From: Leadbetterella sp964423865
GTDB taxonomy: Bacteria; Bacteroidota; Bacteroidia; Cytophagales; Spirosomataceae
Direction of reading: 5' to 3'
DNA: 64,000 bases
NCBI GenBank assembly: GCA_964423865.1
Contig: CAYRGN010000008.1
Location: forward strand, 1-64,000
In this document: in pieces, positions 25,007 through 32,863 of the stretch
Position numbering within the stretch: position 1 is the stretch's first letter
How the letters are laid out: every line of letters begins with the position of its first letter
The notes under the pieces: generated by a model
Database searches by the model: none
What the model saw: only the letters and a program-made list of their open reading frames with translations
What the model was told of the DNA's origin: nothing
Translations under genes and position numbers: made by a program

Positions 25007-25507
25007 CTATGGAGCTATGATAAGAGAGTCGCAATCACTACATCCCGGTCCTTGTCCCGGAATAGTATATGGTAAGTATGGTGGTAACGGAATGCCATCG
25101 GGTACGGAATACCCTGGTGCAGGAGTTAAACCGTTGTTATTTGTGCCACCCCCACCAGGGCCGCTATGACCACCTTCGGGACATATTTTAGGACCTGAGG
25201 CCGTCCAATCTACACTTATGTTAGTAACCATCCCATTTTCACTATATACTGTAACGTAATAAAAGGCCCCTTGGGTGCAACCTTGACTGTCCACGGTTAC
25301 TATGTATCCACTGTCTCCGTTATATAGGTTAGCGCTTTCTCCTTTTAAATTTTCTTTGGCAGAGTAATTTTTAATTTTTTTTGGAGAGGAAAAAGCTTGA
25401 TTTAGACTACTAGGCTCTCCCATCTTTGTCTCTAACATAGACTTTTCACAGCCTAGTCCAAGGCCAAAAATTAATAGAAATAAAGTGATAATTTTGAATT
25501 TTTTCAT
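25007..25507 (-). CDS. Hypothetical lipoprotein
   Basis: 166 residues, family not recognised. A lipoprotein signal (MKKFKIITLFLLIFGLGLGC) puts Cys20 at the lipobox, so it is probably anchored in the outer membrane facing either side. After a Ser/Lys-rich linker there is a short beta-rich part (SGYIVTVDSQGCTQGAFYYVTVYS), then a Gly/Pro-rich tail with Cys residues near the end. Base composition is more AT-rich than the flanking core genes. It resembles its neighbour at 25592-26071 in overall plan (lipobox, Cys-containing middle, glycine-rich tail). Confidence 0.7.
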   Translation of the reverse strand: MKKFKIITLFLLIFGLGLGCEKSMLETKMGEPSSLNQAFSSPKKIKNYSAKENLKGESANLYNGDSGYIVTVDSQGCTQGAFYYVTVYSENGMVTNISVDWTASGPKICPEGGHSGPGGGGTNNNGLTPAPGYSVPDGIPLPPYLPYTIPGQGPGCSDCDSLIIAP

Positions 25508-25591
25508 TTGCTGTTTTAGCTTAAAAATATTTATGATTTGTTTAGTTTGCGGAACAGAATATCCTCAGATTTTGTAATATGTAGTTAAAAC

Positions 25592-26071
25592 TTAATTAAA
25601 ACCCGTGTGTTCACAGATCCATGGGTCGCCTTCCATCATTGGTATACTAGGATCCATACAAATTCCCGCAGGACACTCGGTATAATGACTACCACCACCG
25701 TCATCATCCCCCCCGTTACCACCAGGCGGAGTACATGGATTTTCACAACTAAGTTCATATATATTTATAAAGAAAGAATTTGGATCTACTTCAGGGGGAC
25801 AGCTGATACTCAAAGCAAATGGGTCATTACACTGGAAAGTGACTATACACCCATTGGGGTAGGTTTTAATGCCAGTACAATTGTTATTTGTAGTTAAATA
25901 GGTGTCGGAGGCTTTAATAATTGTACTTGATGGTTTTAATATTTTCTTCTTTAAGGATGTAGCAGGAATTTCAGTGAAAGGCAGAACATGAGAATCTGAT
26001 ACGCAGCTAAGGATAGAAAATACTACTAATAGATTAGTAGATACTTTGAGAAGTAGAGATTTCTTTTTCAT
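25592..26071 (-). CDS. Hypothetical lipoprotein
   Basis: 159 residues from ATG 26071; an in-frame TTG at 26083 would add four. The lipoprotein signal ends at SILSC. The mature part has six or more Cys residues (NNCTG, IVTFQCND, LSCENPCTPPG, ECPAGICM, WICEH) and a Gly/Asp tract GGNGGDDDGGGS. Several short segments resemble those of small Bacteroidota surface lipoproteins, but no family is recognised. It lies 84 bp upstream of the similar lipoprotein gene and may share its transcript. The region is AT-rich and next to an IS remnant. Confidence 0.68.
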   Translation of the reverse strand: MKKKSLLLKVSTNLLVVFSILSCVSDSHVLPFTEIPATSLKKKILKPSSTIIKASDTYLTTNNNCTGIKTYPNGCIVTFQCNDPFALSISCPPEVDPNSFFINIYELSCENPCTPPGGNGGDDDGGGSHYTECPAGICMDPSIPMMEGDPWICEHTGFN

Positions 26072-26302
26072 TTTTAAATTCAACTATTGTTTATTTTGAT
26101 TGCAATATAGTACTATTTTGTTATACAACATAAGAAATACTATACTGTTGGTGCTGAGTAACGATTCCCGGAGTAATGATTTCTCGTTAGATTTTTAGCA
26201 TTAATAAAAGGTAATAGGTCACAAGAAACTTAGACAAAAAGCAAAAGGAAGTTATTAATTTAACTGTCTCTAAAGATCGATAAAATATTTAACTGATAGT
26301 AT

Positions 26303-27173
26303 TTAGGGGCTGCTGAAAAAGTCTTACTGGATTTATTATCAGATATTTATTTTCTATATTAGCTTATGAAATGTAAGGAATATGGCTAAAGCGCGTCAGA
26401 AACGTGCATCTAAGCAAGCCTATCAGCCGATTTCTCAGCTTCGTATAGAGGGATTTGTGACTCCGTTTGAGCAACAACTTGATCTCACCAACCGCTGGGT
26501 TGTGTTAGCTTTGCAGAAAGCCATGTACGATAGCAAAAGTCACCAGTGTGCAGACCGGATAGTGTCAATTCACCAACCTTATGTTCGACCTATTGTAAGA
26601 GGTAAATTGAATTCAAAAGTAGAATTTGGGTCAAAGATTCAAGTCACATTAATGGATGGCTTTGCTTTTCTGGATGAATTCTCCTGGGATGCATTTAATG
26701 AAGGGAAGTACCCTTTAAGCAGCGTGGAGAAGTATAAGGACAGGTTCGGATATTATCCGGAAACTGTATTAGCAGACAAGATCTATTGCAACCGGGAGAA
26801 CCGAAAAGCCTTAAAGGAGCTCAAGATAGTCCCGAGAGCCAAACCACTAGGGAGACCGAAGGCAGGGGAACAGAGCCCCGTGAGTCCGGGGGAACGCAAT
26901 CCGATAGAAGTGGATGGCCACCCCGAAAAGTTTGGACAAGCCAAAGTGAAATACGGATTAAATCGTATTATGGCTCGTCTTGACTTAACCAGCAAATCGT
27001 GGGTTGCCTGCATCATCATGGTGCTGAACCTGGTCAAGTTGACCGGGCAAAGCCCCCTATTGCTTATAGTCAAAGTTAAAATACATCGGCCTAATTCGAA
27101 AAATTACTCTCACACGCCCCTACCCAGCCTAAAATGGGCATCATGAATGAGTGACTTTTTCAGCAGACCCTAA
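26303..27173 (+). mobile_element. Internally deleted IS5/IS1182-like element
   Basis: An 871-bp element with matching 21-bp ends at 26303-26323 and 27153-27173 (shared CTGCTGAAAAAGTC, one mismatch overall). The single ORF is a shortened transposase. No clear target duplication is visible: the flanks are AGTAT and GTAAA. With both ends intact it could still be moved by a full-length relative elsewhere in the genome. Confidence 0.8.
26382..27146 (+). pseudogene. IS5/IS1182-type transposase with internal deletion
   Basis: 254 codons. The first ~42 residues (LRIEGFVTPFEQQLDLTNRWV) match the start of this transposase type. The sequence then jumps to the late part (CADRIVSIHQPYVRPIVRG, YYPETVLADKIYCNRENR, GQAKVKYGLNRIMARL). 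Family members have about 200 residues between these blocks, including the first catalytic Asp and the zinc/helical insert, so the protein should be inactive. The deletion is in frame. A short insertion (VDGHPE) interrupts the usual PIEGKFGQAK, and the C-terminus after LTGQSP looks degraded. Confidence 0.8.
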
Positions 27174-27545
27174 GTAAAATTGATATAGACTTCAAATTAT
27201 AGGATATATTCATTTAGATGGCAATAGTTTGCTTGGCAAATATTTGTTTATTCATAATTAATAATAGGAATTTAATCAATTTTTAATACAAAAAGAGGCT
27301 ATTTCATTAGAAAACGTTTTAGGAGATAGACTTAACCCTCTACGGCATACTGGACCACTTTGAGTTTCCACATGATGGAGCAAGGTATGGTATTTTTACA
27401 CCAAAAATGATACTCACAAATTGTCATAATCAATGCTATTATAGTCAAACAGACCTGTTAATTGGTCTTCCTGTGATTACGCCAAGATTTTACGGAATCT
27501 TTTGCCCTCTACAGGGGTTAATCATGTATATACATAAAATTGAAT
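27174..27545. other. AT-rich intergenic region, no assignable gene
   Basis: A reading frame open from 27323 to 27568 encodes LYGILDHFEFPHDGARYG and reads like protein, but has no ATG near its start. It may be a gene remnant left by insertion. I see no promoter or terminator with confidence. Confidence 0.35.
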
Positions 27546-28226
27546 ATGACGGTAGAAATATGGAGTGATGTGATGTGCCCGTTCTGTTATCTCGGGAAGA
27601 AGAATTACGAAGAGGCTATAGCGCAGTTCGGGGGAGAGGTGAAAACCGAATGGAAGAGTTTTCAGTTGAATCCGGGTCTGGGAACGGAGGGGATGAGTAC
27701 CTACACGTATTTGTCAGAGACGAAAGGTTTGCCCGAAGCGCAGTTGAAGGCGTCTTTTGAGGGAATCCGAAAAGCGGGAGAAGAAAAGGGAATCCGGTTT
27801 GACTTTGAAAGGTCGGTAATTGTGAATACGGCTGCTGCACACCGGGTGATCCAGTTGGCCAAAGAGAAAGGCAAGGGTGACGAAGCGGAGGAACTGCTAT
27901 TTAAAGCCCATTTTTCGGAAGGAAGGGATGTGTCTTCTCCGGTACTGTTGGGCGAGGTAGGTGCCGCTTTGGGTTTCACCCCCGCGGAAGTGGAAAGCGC
28001 TCAGACGGATCCCCGTTATGGTGAAGGACTGGAAAAGGATTTGTACGAAGCGCGTCAGCTGGGCGTGAGGGGAGTGCCGTTTTTTGTGATTGACCGCAAA
28101 TACGCGGTTTCCGGGGCGCAGCCGGTGGAGGTTTTTGTGCAGACCCTGGAAAAGGCGGGAGCGCGGAGAAAGCTGGAAAACCTGACGCCGGACGGGGAAG
28201 TATGTGATATCAACGGAAACTGCTAA
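27546..28226 (+). CDS. DsbA family oxidoreductase (FrnE-like)
   Basis: 226 residues with a thioredoxin fold and helical insert. The active site is CPFC (in DVMCPFCYLG), and the cis-Pro loop is GVRGVPFFVID. There is no signal peptide, so like FrnE and 2-hydroxychromene isomerase relatives it acts in the cytoplasm, perhaps as a disulfide or polyketide-related oxidoreductase. The ATG at 27546 is chosen over the TTG at 27540. It is the first core-like gene after the AT-rich island and lies 2 bp before the DUF3817 gene. Confidence 0.88.
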   Translation: MTVEIWSDVMCPFCYLGKKNYEEAIAQFGGEVKTEWKSFQLNPGLGTEGMSTYTYLSETKGLPEAQLKASFEGIRKAGEEKGIRFDFERSVIVNTAAAHRVIQLAKEKGKGDEAEELLFKAHFSEGRDVSSPVLLGEVGAALGFTPAEVESAQTDPRYGEGLEKDLYEARQLGVRGVPFFVIDRKYAVSGAQPVEVFVQTLEKAGARRKLENLTPDGEVCDINGNC

Positions 28227-28228
28227 AT

Positions 28229-28531
28229 ATGAACTGGATAGGAACCGCCTTGGGGCGACTACGACTTTTGGGCATGGTGGAAGGGCTTAGTATGCTTTTG
28301 CTTGTTTTTGTGGCTATGCCATTAAAGTACCTGGTCGGGAAGCCGGAAATGGTTCGGCTGGTAGGGTCTGTACACGGAGGCTTGTTTATTCTGCTGGTGC
28401 TGTACGCCTTGTATGTAGGCTATGAGAAAGGATGGAGTTTTTGGAAAGTGACCGTCTGGGTTTTAGCAGGTAGTATTTTCCCTTTCGGCCCGTTTGTGGT
28501 CGACCATAAGATACTGAAAAAACTTCACTGA
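28229..28531 (+). CDS. DUF3817 membrane protein
   Basis: 100 residues with three predicted membrane helices (about 10-32, 45-65, 72-92). The family pattern is seen in LRLLGMVEGLSMLLLVFVAMPLKY, the central GSVHGGLFILL and the final GSIFPFGPFVVDHKILKK. Function unknown. It begins 2 bp after the DsbA-family gene and is surely co-transcribed with it. Its 3' end overlaps gldH on the opposite strand by 7 bp. Confidence 0.88.
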   Translation: MNWIGTALGRLRLLGMVEGLSMLLLVFVAMPLKYLVGKPEMVRLVGSVHGGLFILLVLYALYVGYEKGWSFWKVTVWVLAGSIFPFGPFVVDHKILKKLH

Positions 28532-29094
28532 GGGTTTCGAATCACCTCGGCGCCGATAGACATGATGCCGGTGAGCGGATCGGGGCGCATCCCGTGACTG
28601 AGAATCCACCGGTATTTGCCGGCTTTGGTGAATTTCATGGCCTGCAAGCCCGGAGCTTGTATGCGGCAGTCAAAGATGTCGCCCATACCATCACCGTACG
28701 GTTTCCCTGATTTTTCATCAAAAAGAATCACCTCGTCCAATGAAGCCGACAGGGTGTTTCCGGTGCTGTCGGTTAGTTTTTGTTGGAGGTAGAGGTTATA
28801 GAACGGATAACTGACGCTGTTTCTGACCAGGTAATTGAACCGGTAGGTAGCGGTAGTATCGCGGATAATGAATTCAAAGGTTTGTTTGTGGGCCACCCAC
28901 CATTCTTTTTTCGGAAAATCCCGTATTTCCTTGAAGTCGTTACTTTTTGTGCAGGCTAAAAACACAGTTAAGCAGAAAGCTACAAGGGCAATGGGAGTAA
29001 AACAGGTCGTTTTCTCCAGGGATTTCTTTGATTGAAAGAGGTTTAAAGCTGAAGTTAAGAACTTCATGGGTACCGGTTGCAATTTCAGACGCAT
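28525..29094 (-). CDS. gldH: Gliding motility lipoprotein GldH
   Basis: About 189 residues. A lipobox at FLAC follows a rather long N-terminal segment. Conserved GldH sequence is seen in EWWVAHKQTFEFIIRD, NLYLQQKLTD, GMGDIFDCRI and GKYRWILSHGMRPDPLTGIMSIG. GldH is an outer-membrane-associated lipoprotein needed for gliding in Flavobacterium and associated with the type IX secretion system. Start candidates are ATG 29094 (4 bp after the ricT stop) and ATG 29067; the second gives a more usual lipoprotein signal length. It is co-transcribed with ricT. Confidence 0.88.
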   Translation of the reverse strand: MRLKLQPVPMKFLTSALNLFQSKKSLEKTTCFTPIALVAFCLTVFLACTKSNDFKEIRDFPKKEWWVAHKQTFEFIIRDTTATYRFNYLVRNSVSYPFYNLYLQQKLTDSTGNTLSASLDEVILFDEKSGKPYGDGMGDIFDCRIQAPGLQAMKFTKAGKYRWILSHGMRPDPLTGIMSIGAEVIRNPQ

Positions 29095-29098
29095 AAAT

Positions 29099-30400
29099 TT
29101 ATGATTTCGGGCCTTCGTTTCCGGGTTTTCTGAACTTCCGGCGTTTCTTATTTTTATTACCTGCATCGGCATTTTCCGGTTTTTCAGGGCGGGGTTTAGC
29201 CGCGGCCTGGCTTTCCGGTCTGGGGCGTTGCGGTTGCTGTTTTGGTTTTGCTTCCTGCCGTGCAATCGGTTGCGCAGGTTTAGGGGCGCCTGAGCGACCC
29301 TTTTTCTTATTTTTCTTGTATTTTTTATCCAGTTGCTCCAGGTCGCTGTTGATGGCGGTTACCTTCACTTCCGGCACTTCGGTCAGCTCCATGAGGTTTT
29401 CAAGACCCAGGGGTTTCTTGCCTTCGGCGTTCATTTTCTGAATTTCGGCCACCTGGCTACACGGAATGGGGTACCAGTTGGTTTCTTCGGGGTAGCTGAA
29501 CCACATGATGCGCCGGAAGATATCGGTTTTTTGAAGGGAAGCATTCCCTTTTTCCGTTTTCAGGGGCCTGTCTACCGCAGGTATGCCCCGGATGGCGTCG
29601 ATATAGGTTTCCAGCTCGTAATTGAGGCAACATTTCAGGCGACCGCATTGCCCGGAGAGCTTGGCCGGGTTGAGAGACAGGTTCTGGTACCTGGCCGCGG
29701 CGGTGGGAATAGTCTTGAAGTCGGTAAGCCAGGTGGAGCAGCAAAGTTCGCGGCCGCAAGAGCCTATTCCGCCTAGTCTGCCGGCCTCCTGGCGCAGGCT
29801 GATCTGGCGCATTTCGATTCTTACTTTAAATTCCGACGCCAGCATTTTAATAAGTTCCCGGAAATCTACCCGGTCATCGGCCGAATAATAGAAGGTGGCC
29901 TTGGTATTATCCGACTGGAATTCTACCTCCGAGAGTTTCAGGTTTAGTTTGAGTTCTTTGCAGATCTCCCGGGTCCGGTACATGGTGGGGAGGTCGCGAT
30001 TAATGGCCTGGGTATGTTTCTCCAGGTCTTTTTCAGAGGCGAGGCGGTGAATTATCCGCAGCTCGGAGGTGTCATGTATCCCTTTTTTCAGTAACTGAAG
30101 CCTCACCAGCTCGCCCTGTAACGATACATGCCCGATATGGTAACCGGAAGGCATTTCGCATACCACGAAGTCGCCGGTGTGCAGTTCTATATCCTGTTTG
30201 TTGATAAAATATTCCTTCCTGCCGCCTTTGAATTTAATTTCTACTACTTTATACTGAGGCTTTCCGAAGCTCATTCCCGAGAGCCAGTCGAAAGAATTTA
30301 TCTTGTTGCAACCGGACGATGCGCAGCCACCGCTACCGCATCCCGGCACTGATGCACCTATACTACCATAGCTTCCTGAAGAACACTGTCCACATGCCAT
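29099..30400 (-). CDS. ricT: PSP1 domain protein (RicT-like)
   Basis: 433 residues. The PSP1 domain spans about 50-300 and has the cysteine sets CGRELCCSTW and SGQCGRLKCCLNYE. RicT homologues in Firmicutes form an Fe-S complex that affects RNase Y and development; the role in Bacteroidota is not established. The first 35 residues add an unusual Gly/Ser/Cys-rich segment (CGQCSSGS, CGSGGCASSGC). The last 100 residues are a disordered Lys/Pro/Gln-rich tail, suggesting RNA contact. Its position directly before gldH is common in this phylum. Confidence 0.88.
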   Translation of the reverse strand: MACGQCSSGSYGSIGASVPGCGSGGCASSGCNKINSFDWLSGMSFGKPQYKVVEIKFKGGRKEYFINKQDIELHTGDFVVCEMPSGYHIGHVSLQGELVRLQLLKKGIHDTSELRIIHRLASEKDLEKHTQAINRDLPTMYRTREICKELKLNLKLSEVEFQSDNTKATFYYSADDRVDFRELIKMLASEFKVRIEMRQISLRQEAGRLGGIGSCGRELCCSTWLTDFKTIPTAAARYQNLSLNPAKLSGQCGRLKCCLNYELETYIDAIRGIPAVDRPLKTEKGNASLQKTDIFRRIMWFSYPEETNWYPIPCSQVAEIQKMNAEGKKPLGLENLMELTEVPEVKVTAINSDLEQLDKKYKKNKKKGRSGAPKPAQPIARQEAKPKQQPQRPRPESQAAAKPRPEKPENADAGNKNKKRRKFRKPGNEGPKS

Positions 30401-30481
30401 ACCATCTATATTTTTACTGTTTTCCAGGAGTTTATCCCTGTAAACAGGTCAGATTCAATACTCAATAAATAACAAAATTAA

Positions 30482-31771
30482 TTATTTATTTACATATTCC
30501 TGTAAATCGCGGCCAATATCTTTTCGGTAGTACCGGTTTTTGAACTTGACGTTTCGTGCCATTTTTTGCGATTTACGGATGGCGGAGGCCATGGTGCGGC
30601 CCATACCGGTGAGTGCAATGACGCGTCCGCCATTGGTGACGGTCTCCTCTCCGCGGGGGGTGGTGCCGGCGTGGAAAATGAGGGTATCGGGTTCGGCTTC
30701 GGGGATCTGCATTACCTCTCCTTTTTTGTAATCGCCGGGATATCCGCCCGCCACTACCATAGACGTAACCGCGTATTTGGGGCTAAGGGTAAGTCGTATT
30801 TTGTCGAGGGTGCCTTTGGCCGCGGCGCGGAAAATCCGCACGAGGTCTGTTTTGATCCGGGGCAATACCACCTCGGTTTCGGGGTCGCCCATTCTTACAT
30901 TGTATTCAATGACGGACGGGTTGCCGTTGTCGTTCATCAATCCTATAAACAGGAAACCCACATAATGGATCTGTTCTTCCTGAAGTCCTTTAAGGGTAGG
31001 CAGTACTACCTGCTCTTCTACTTTACGGAGAAAGGCGGCGTCAGCGAAAGGCACAGGGGAAACCGCACCCATGCCGCCCGTATTCAAACCGGTGTCTCCT
31101 TCTCCGATACGTTTATAGTCTTTGGCTTCGGGTAAGATCAGGTAGTTCTTTCCGTCGGTCAGTACAAAAACAGACAGTTCAATACCCCGGAGAAATTGCT
31201 CAATCAACACCTTACTTCCGGCTTGACCAAATTTTCCGCCCTGTAACATGTCTTTGAGGGTCTCAGAGGCTTCGCCCGCGTCCGCGGTAATAATTACGCC
31301 CTTGCCCGCGGCGAGGCCATCGGCTTTCAGTACATAAGGCCCCGGGTTTCCGGCGATATATTGCAGGCCTTCTTCCAGAGTTTCCGGCGTGAAAGTATGG
31401 GAGAAAGCGGTAGGGATACCGTATTTATTCATGAAGGCTTTGGAAAAGTCTTTGCTGCCCTCCAGGCGGGCCCCAGCTGCATCGGGACCAATGATCATGA
31501 CTTTTTTCAGGGAGCGGTCGTTCCGGAAAAAGTCGGTGATGCCGTTCACCAGGGGGTCTTCCGGGCCTACCACCACCAGTTCAATATTTTGCTCCAGAAC
31601 CAGCTTTTTTATGCCTTCGAAGTCATTTACCCCCAGGTCTACGTTGGTGGCTATCCGGGCGGTACCGGCATTGCCGGGAGCCACAAAGAGACGGGTACAT
31701 CGCGGACTTTGGGCTAATTTCCAGGCAAACGCGTGCTCTCTGCCTCCTGAGCCTAAAACGAGGATATTCAT
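30482..31771 (-). CDS. purD: Phosphoribosylamine-glycine ligase
   Basis: GAR synthetase joins phosphoribosylamine and glycine with ATP, the second step of purine synthesis. 429 residues with ATP-grasp fold: N-terminal MNILVLGSGGREHAFAWKL, ATP-binding PYVLKADGLAAGKGV, and the metal site in EYNVRMGDPETEVVLPR. ATG 31771 is the real start; the frame is open to 31900, but the extra 43 residues do not belong to the family. It is followed by ricT after 81 bp. No other pur gene is in the window. Confidence 0.95.
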   Translation of the reverse strand: MNILVLGSGGREHAFAWKLAQSPRCTRLFVAPGNAGTARIATNVDLGVNDFEGIKKLVLEQNIELVVVGPEDPLVNGITDFFRNDRSLKKVMIIGPDAAGARLEGSKDFSKAFMNKYGIPTAFSHTFTPETLEEGLQYIAGNPGPYVLKADGLAAGKGVIITADAGEASETLKDMLQGGKFGQAGSKVLIEQFLRGIELSVFVLTDGKNYLILPEAKDYKRIGEGDTGLNTGGMGAVSPVPFADAAFLRKVEEQVVLPTLKGLQEEQIHYVGFLFIGLMNDNGNPSVIEYNVRMGDPETEVVLPRIKTDLVRIFRAAAKGTLDKIRLTLSPKYAVTSMVVAGGYPGDYKKGEVMQIPEAEPDTLIFHAGTTPRGEETVTNGGRVIALTGMGRTMASAIRKSQKMARNVKFKNRYYRKDIGRDLQEYVNK

Positions 31772-31820
31772 AGATATATAGTTTAGTACCGAGTTCATTT
31801 GTGGAAACGGTTCGAAAGTG

Positions 31821-31828
31821 CAAAAATA
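31821..31828 (-). promoter_or_regulatory. Possible -7 element of purD
   Basis: On the minus strand TATTTTTG matches TAnnTTTG, about 50 nt before the purD ATG at 31771. No TTTG box is found at the right distance. It also lies inside the rejected N-terminal extension of purD, supporting the shorter start. Confidence 0.4.
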
Positions 31829-31926
31829 AGGAAGGGAGGCCGTAGATTTGTGATTCTTTCGCAATTTTACAAAAGGATGCAACTTTTTGGCGTAGTTCAT
31901 GTCTATAGGGTAAAAACGTATTTTTT

Positions 31927-32604
31927 ATGAAAAAGTTAATGGTGATCATGGCGCTGGCCTGTTTTGGTGTGACGGAAAGCAAGGCGCAAAAAGAAAAGAA
32001 AGTGGTTCGGAAGTATAAAGTGGAAGAAAGGGTGAGTCCGGATAACCCGGAAAAAAAGATTATACGGATAGAGCGGAATGTAGACGGAAAGGTAGAAGTG
32101 ACCGAAGAGGAGGTGGATATTAAAGCGCCTCGCGCTAGAGTATACTCTTTTCATTCTTCGGCCGATACGCTCCGGGAAAAAGTATTGAAATACGGAGACG
32201 GGTTCTCCTGGGAAGAAGACTTCCCCCGTTTGTCTGAGCGTTACCGGAAAAACCTGGATGGCTTAAAACTGAATATGGAAGACCTGACCGGGCGGGTCAA
32301 CCGCGACTTCGGAAGTTTTAGGTGGGACTACGCGGCGGCTACGGAAGGATTTACGCAGGTTAATGTGTTTACGAATAAACCCGCTACGCATATTCTGAAC
32401 CTGAGGTTTAAGTCTTCGGGGGAAGGACCCGTGAGTATTTCCGTAGTAGATACGCAGGGGGAACGCGTGGCCAGTGAATATGTAGAAGATTTTTCGGGAG
32501 AATATATAGGCCAGCTCCAACTGAAGGAAGGTACGCAAGGCACTTTCTTTGTGATCCTGTCGCAAGGCGAGAAGGCGGTTAGCCGGAAAGTGAGGGTGGA
32601 GTAG
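31927..32604 (+). CDS. Small exported protein with T9SS sorting domain
   Basis: 225 residues. Signal peptide MKKLMVIMALACFGVTESKAQ, then a charged Lys/Glu-rich stretch (about 22-75), a region around FSWEEDFPRLSERYRKNLDG, and a type A sorting-domain-like C-terminus from VNVFTNKPATHILNL to the end (SRKVRVE). The sorting domain is about a third of the protein, so the passenger is only 120-130 residues and lacks a known fold or enzyme motif. It is divergent from purD. The passenger's high charge suggests a flexible or helical secreted protein. Confidence 0.72.
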   Translation: MKKLMVIMALACFGVTESKAQKEKKVVRKYKVEERVSPDNPEKKIIRIERNVDGKVEVTEEEVDIKAPRARVYSFHSSADTLREKVLKYGDGFSWEEDFPRLSERYRKNLDGLKLNMEDLTGRVNRDFGSFRWDYAAATEGFTQVNVFTNKPATHILNLRFKSSGEGPVSISVVDTQGERVASEYVEDFSGEYIGQLQLKEGTQGTFFVILSQGEKAVSRKVRVE

Positions 32605-32619
32605 GCCCTTCGCACTTCG

Positions 32620-32774
32620 CCCTTCGACAGGCTCAGGGTGACAATGGTGACGCCAGGGTGGCGAGGGGTACAAGGTGGCTATGTCAGGCTGAGCTTGTCG
32701 AAGCCCGATTATCCCCCAAGGTACCCTTTTCCCTTCGTCAAGTCAGGATGCCCATCGTCAAGCTCAGGGTGACA
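32620..32774. repeat. Cluster of REP-like repeats
   Basis: An exact copy of the 31-54 repeat at 32620-32643, an inverted variant at 32682-32705 (TGTCAGGCTGAGCTTGTCGA) and a further direct variant at 32751-32774, with a partial one near 32731-32748. Direct and inverted copies could fold together in RNA from the 3' side of the T9SS gene. Confidence 0.8.
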
Positions 32775-32807
32775 GTGTGGTGGCGCCAGAGTGACAAGTT
32801 TGAAAAA

Positions 32808-32843
32808 AACCTCGAAAGGTCGGGTGACTTTCGAGGTTTTTTT
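32808..32843. terminator. Bidirectional terminator
   Basis: AACCTCGAAAG (32808-32818) pairs perfectly over 11 bp with CTTTCGAGGTT (32828-32838). It has an A run on one side and a T run on the other. It serves the convergent genes at 31927-32604 and 32864-33487. Confidence 0.85.
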
Positions 32844-32863
32844 ATGGATTACTTTTCTGTGTC

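Noticed and set aside
26298..27178. Target-site duplication around the IS remnant
   Set aside because: Flanking bases AGTAT and GTAAA do not match; the apparent TTA/TAA pair is part of the inverted ends.
27571..28226. DsbA-family protein as an exported disulfide oxidase
   Set aside because: There is no signal peptide before the CPFC motif, which lies very near the N-terminus.
31772..31900. N-terminal extension of purD
   Set aside because: The 43 extra residues precede the family's conserved N-terminus and contain a likely promoter box.
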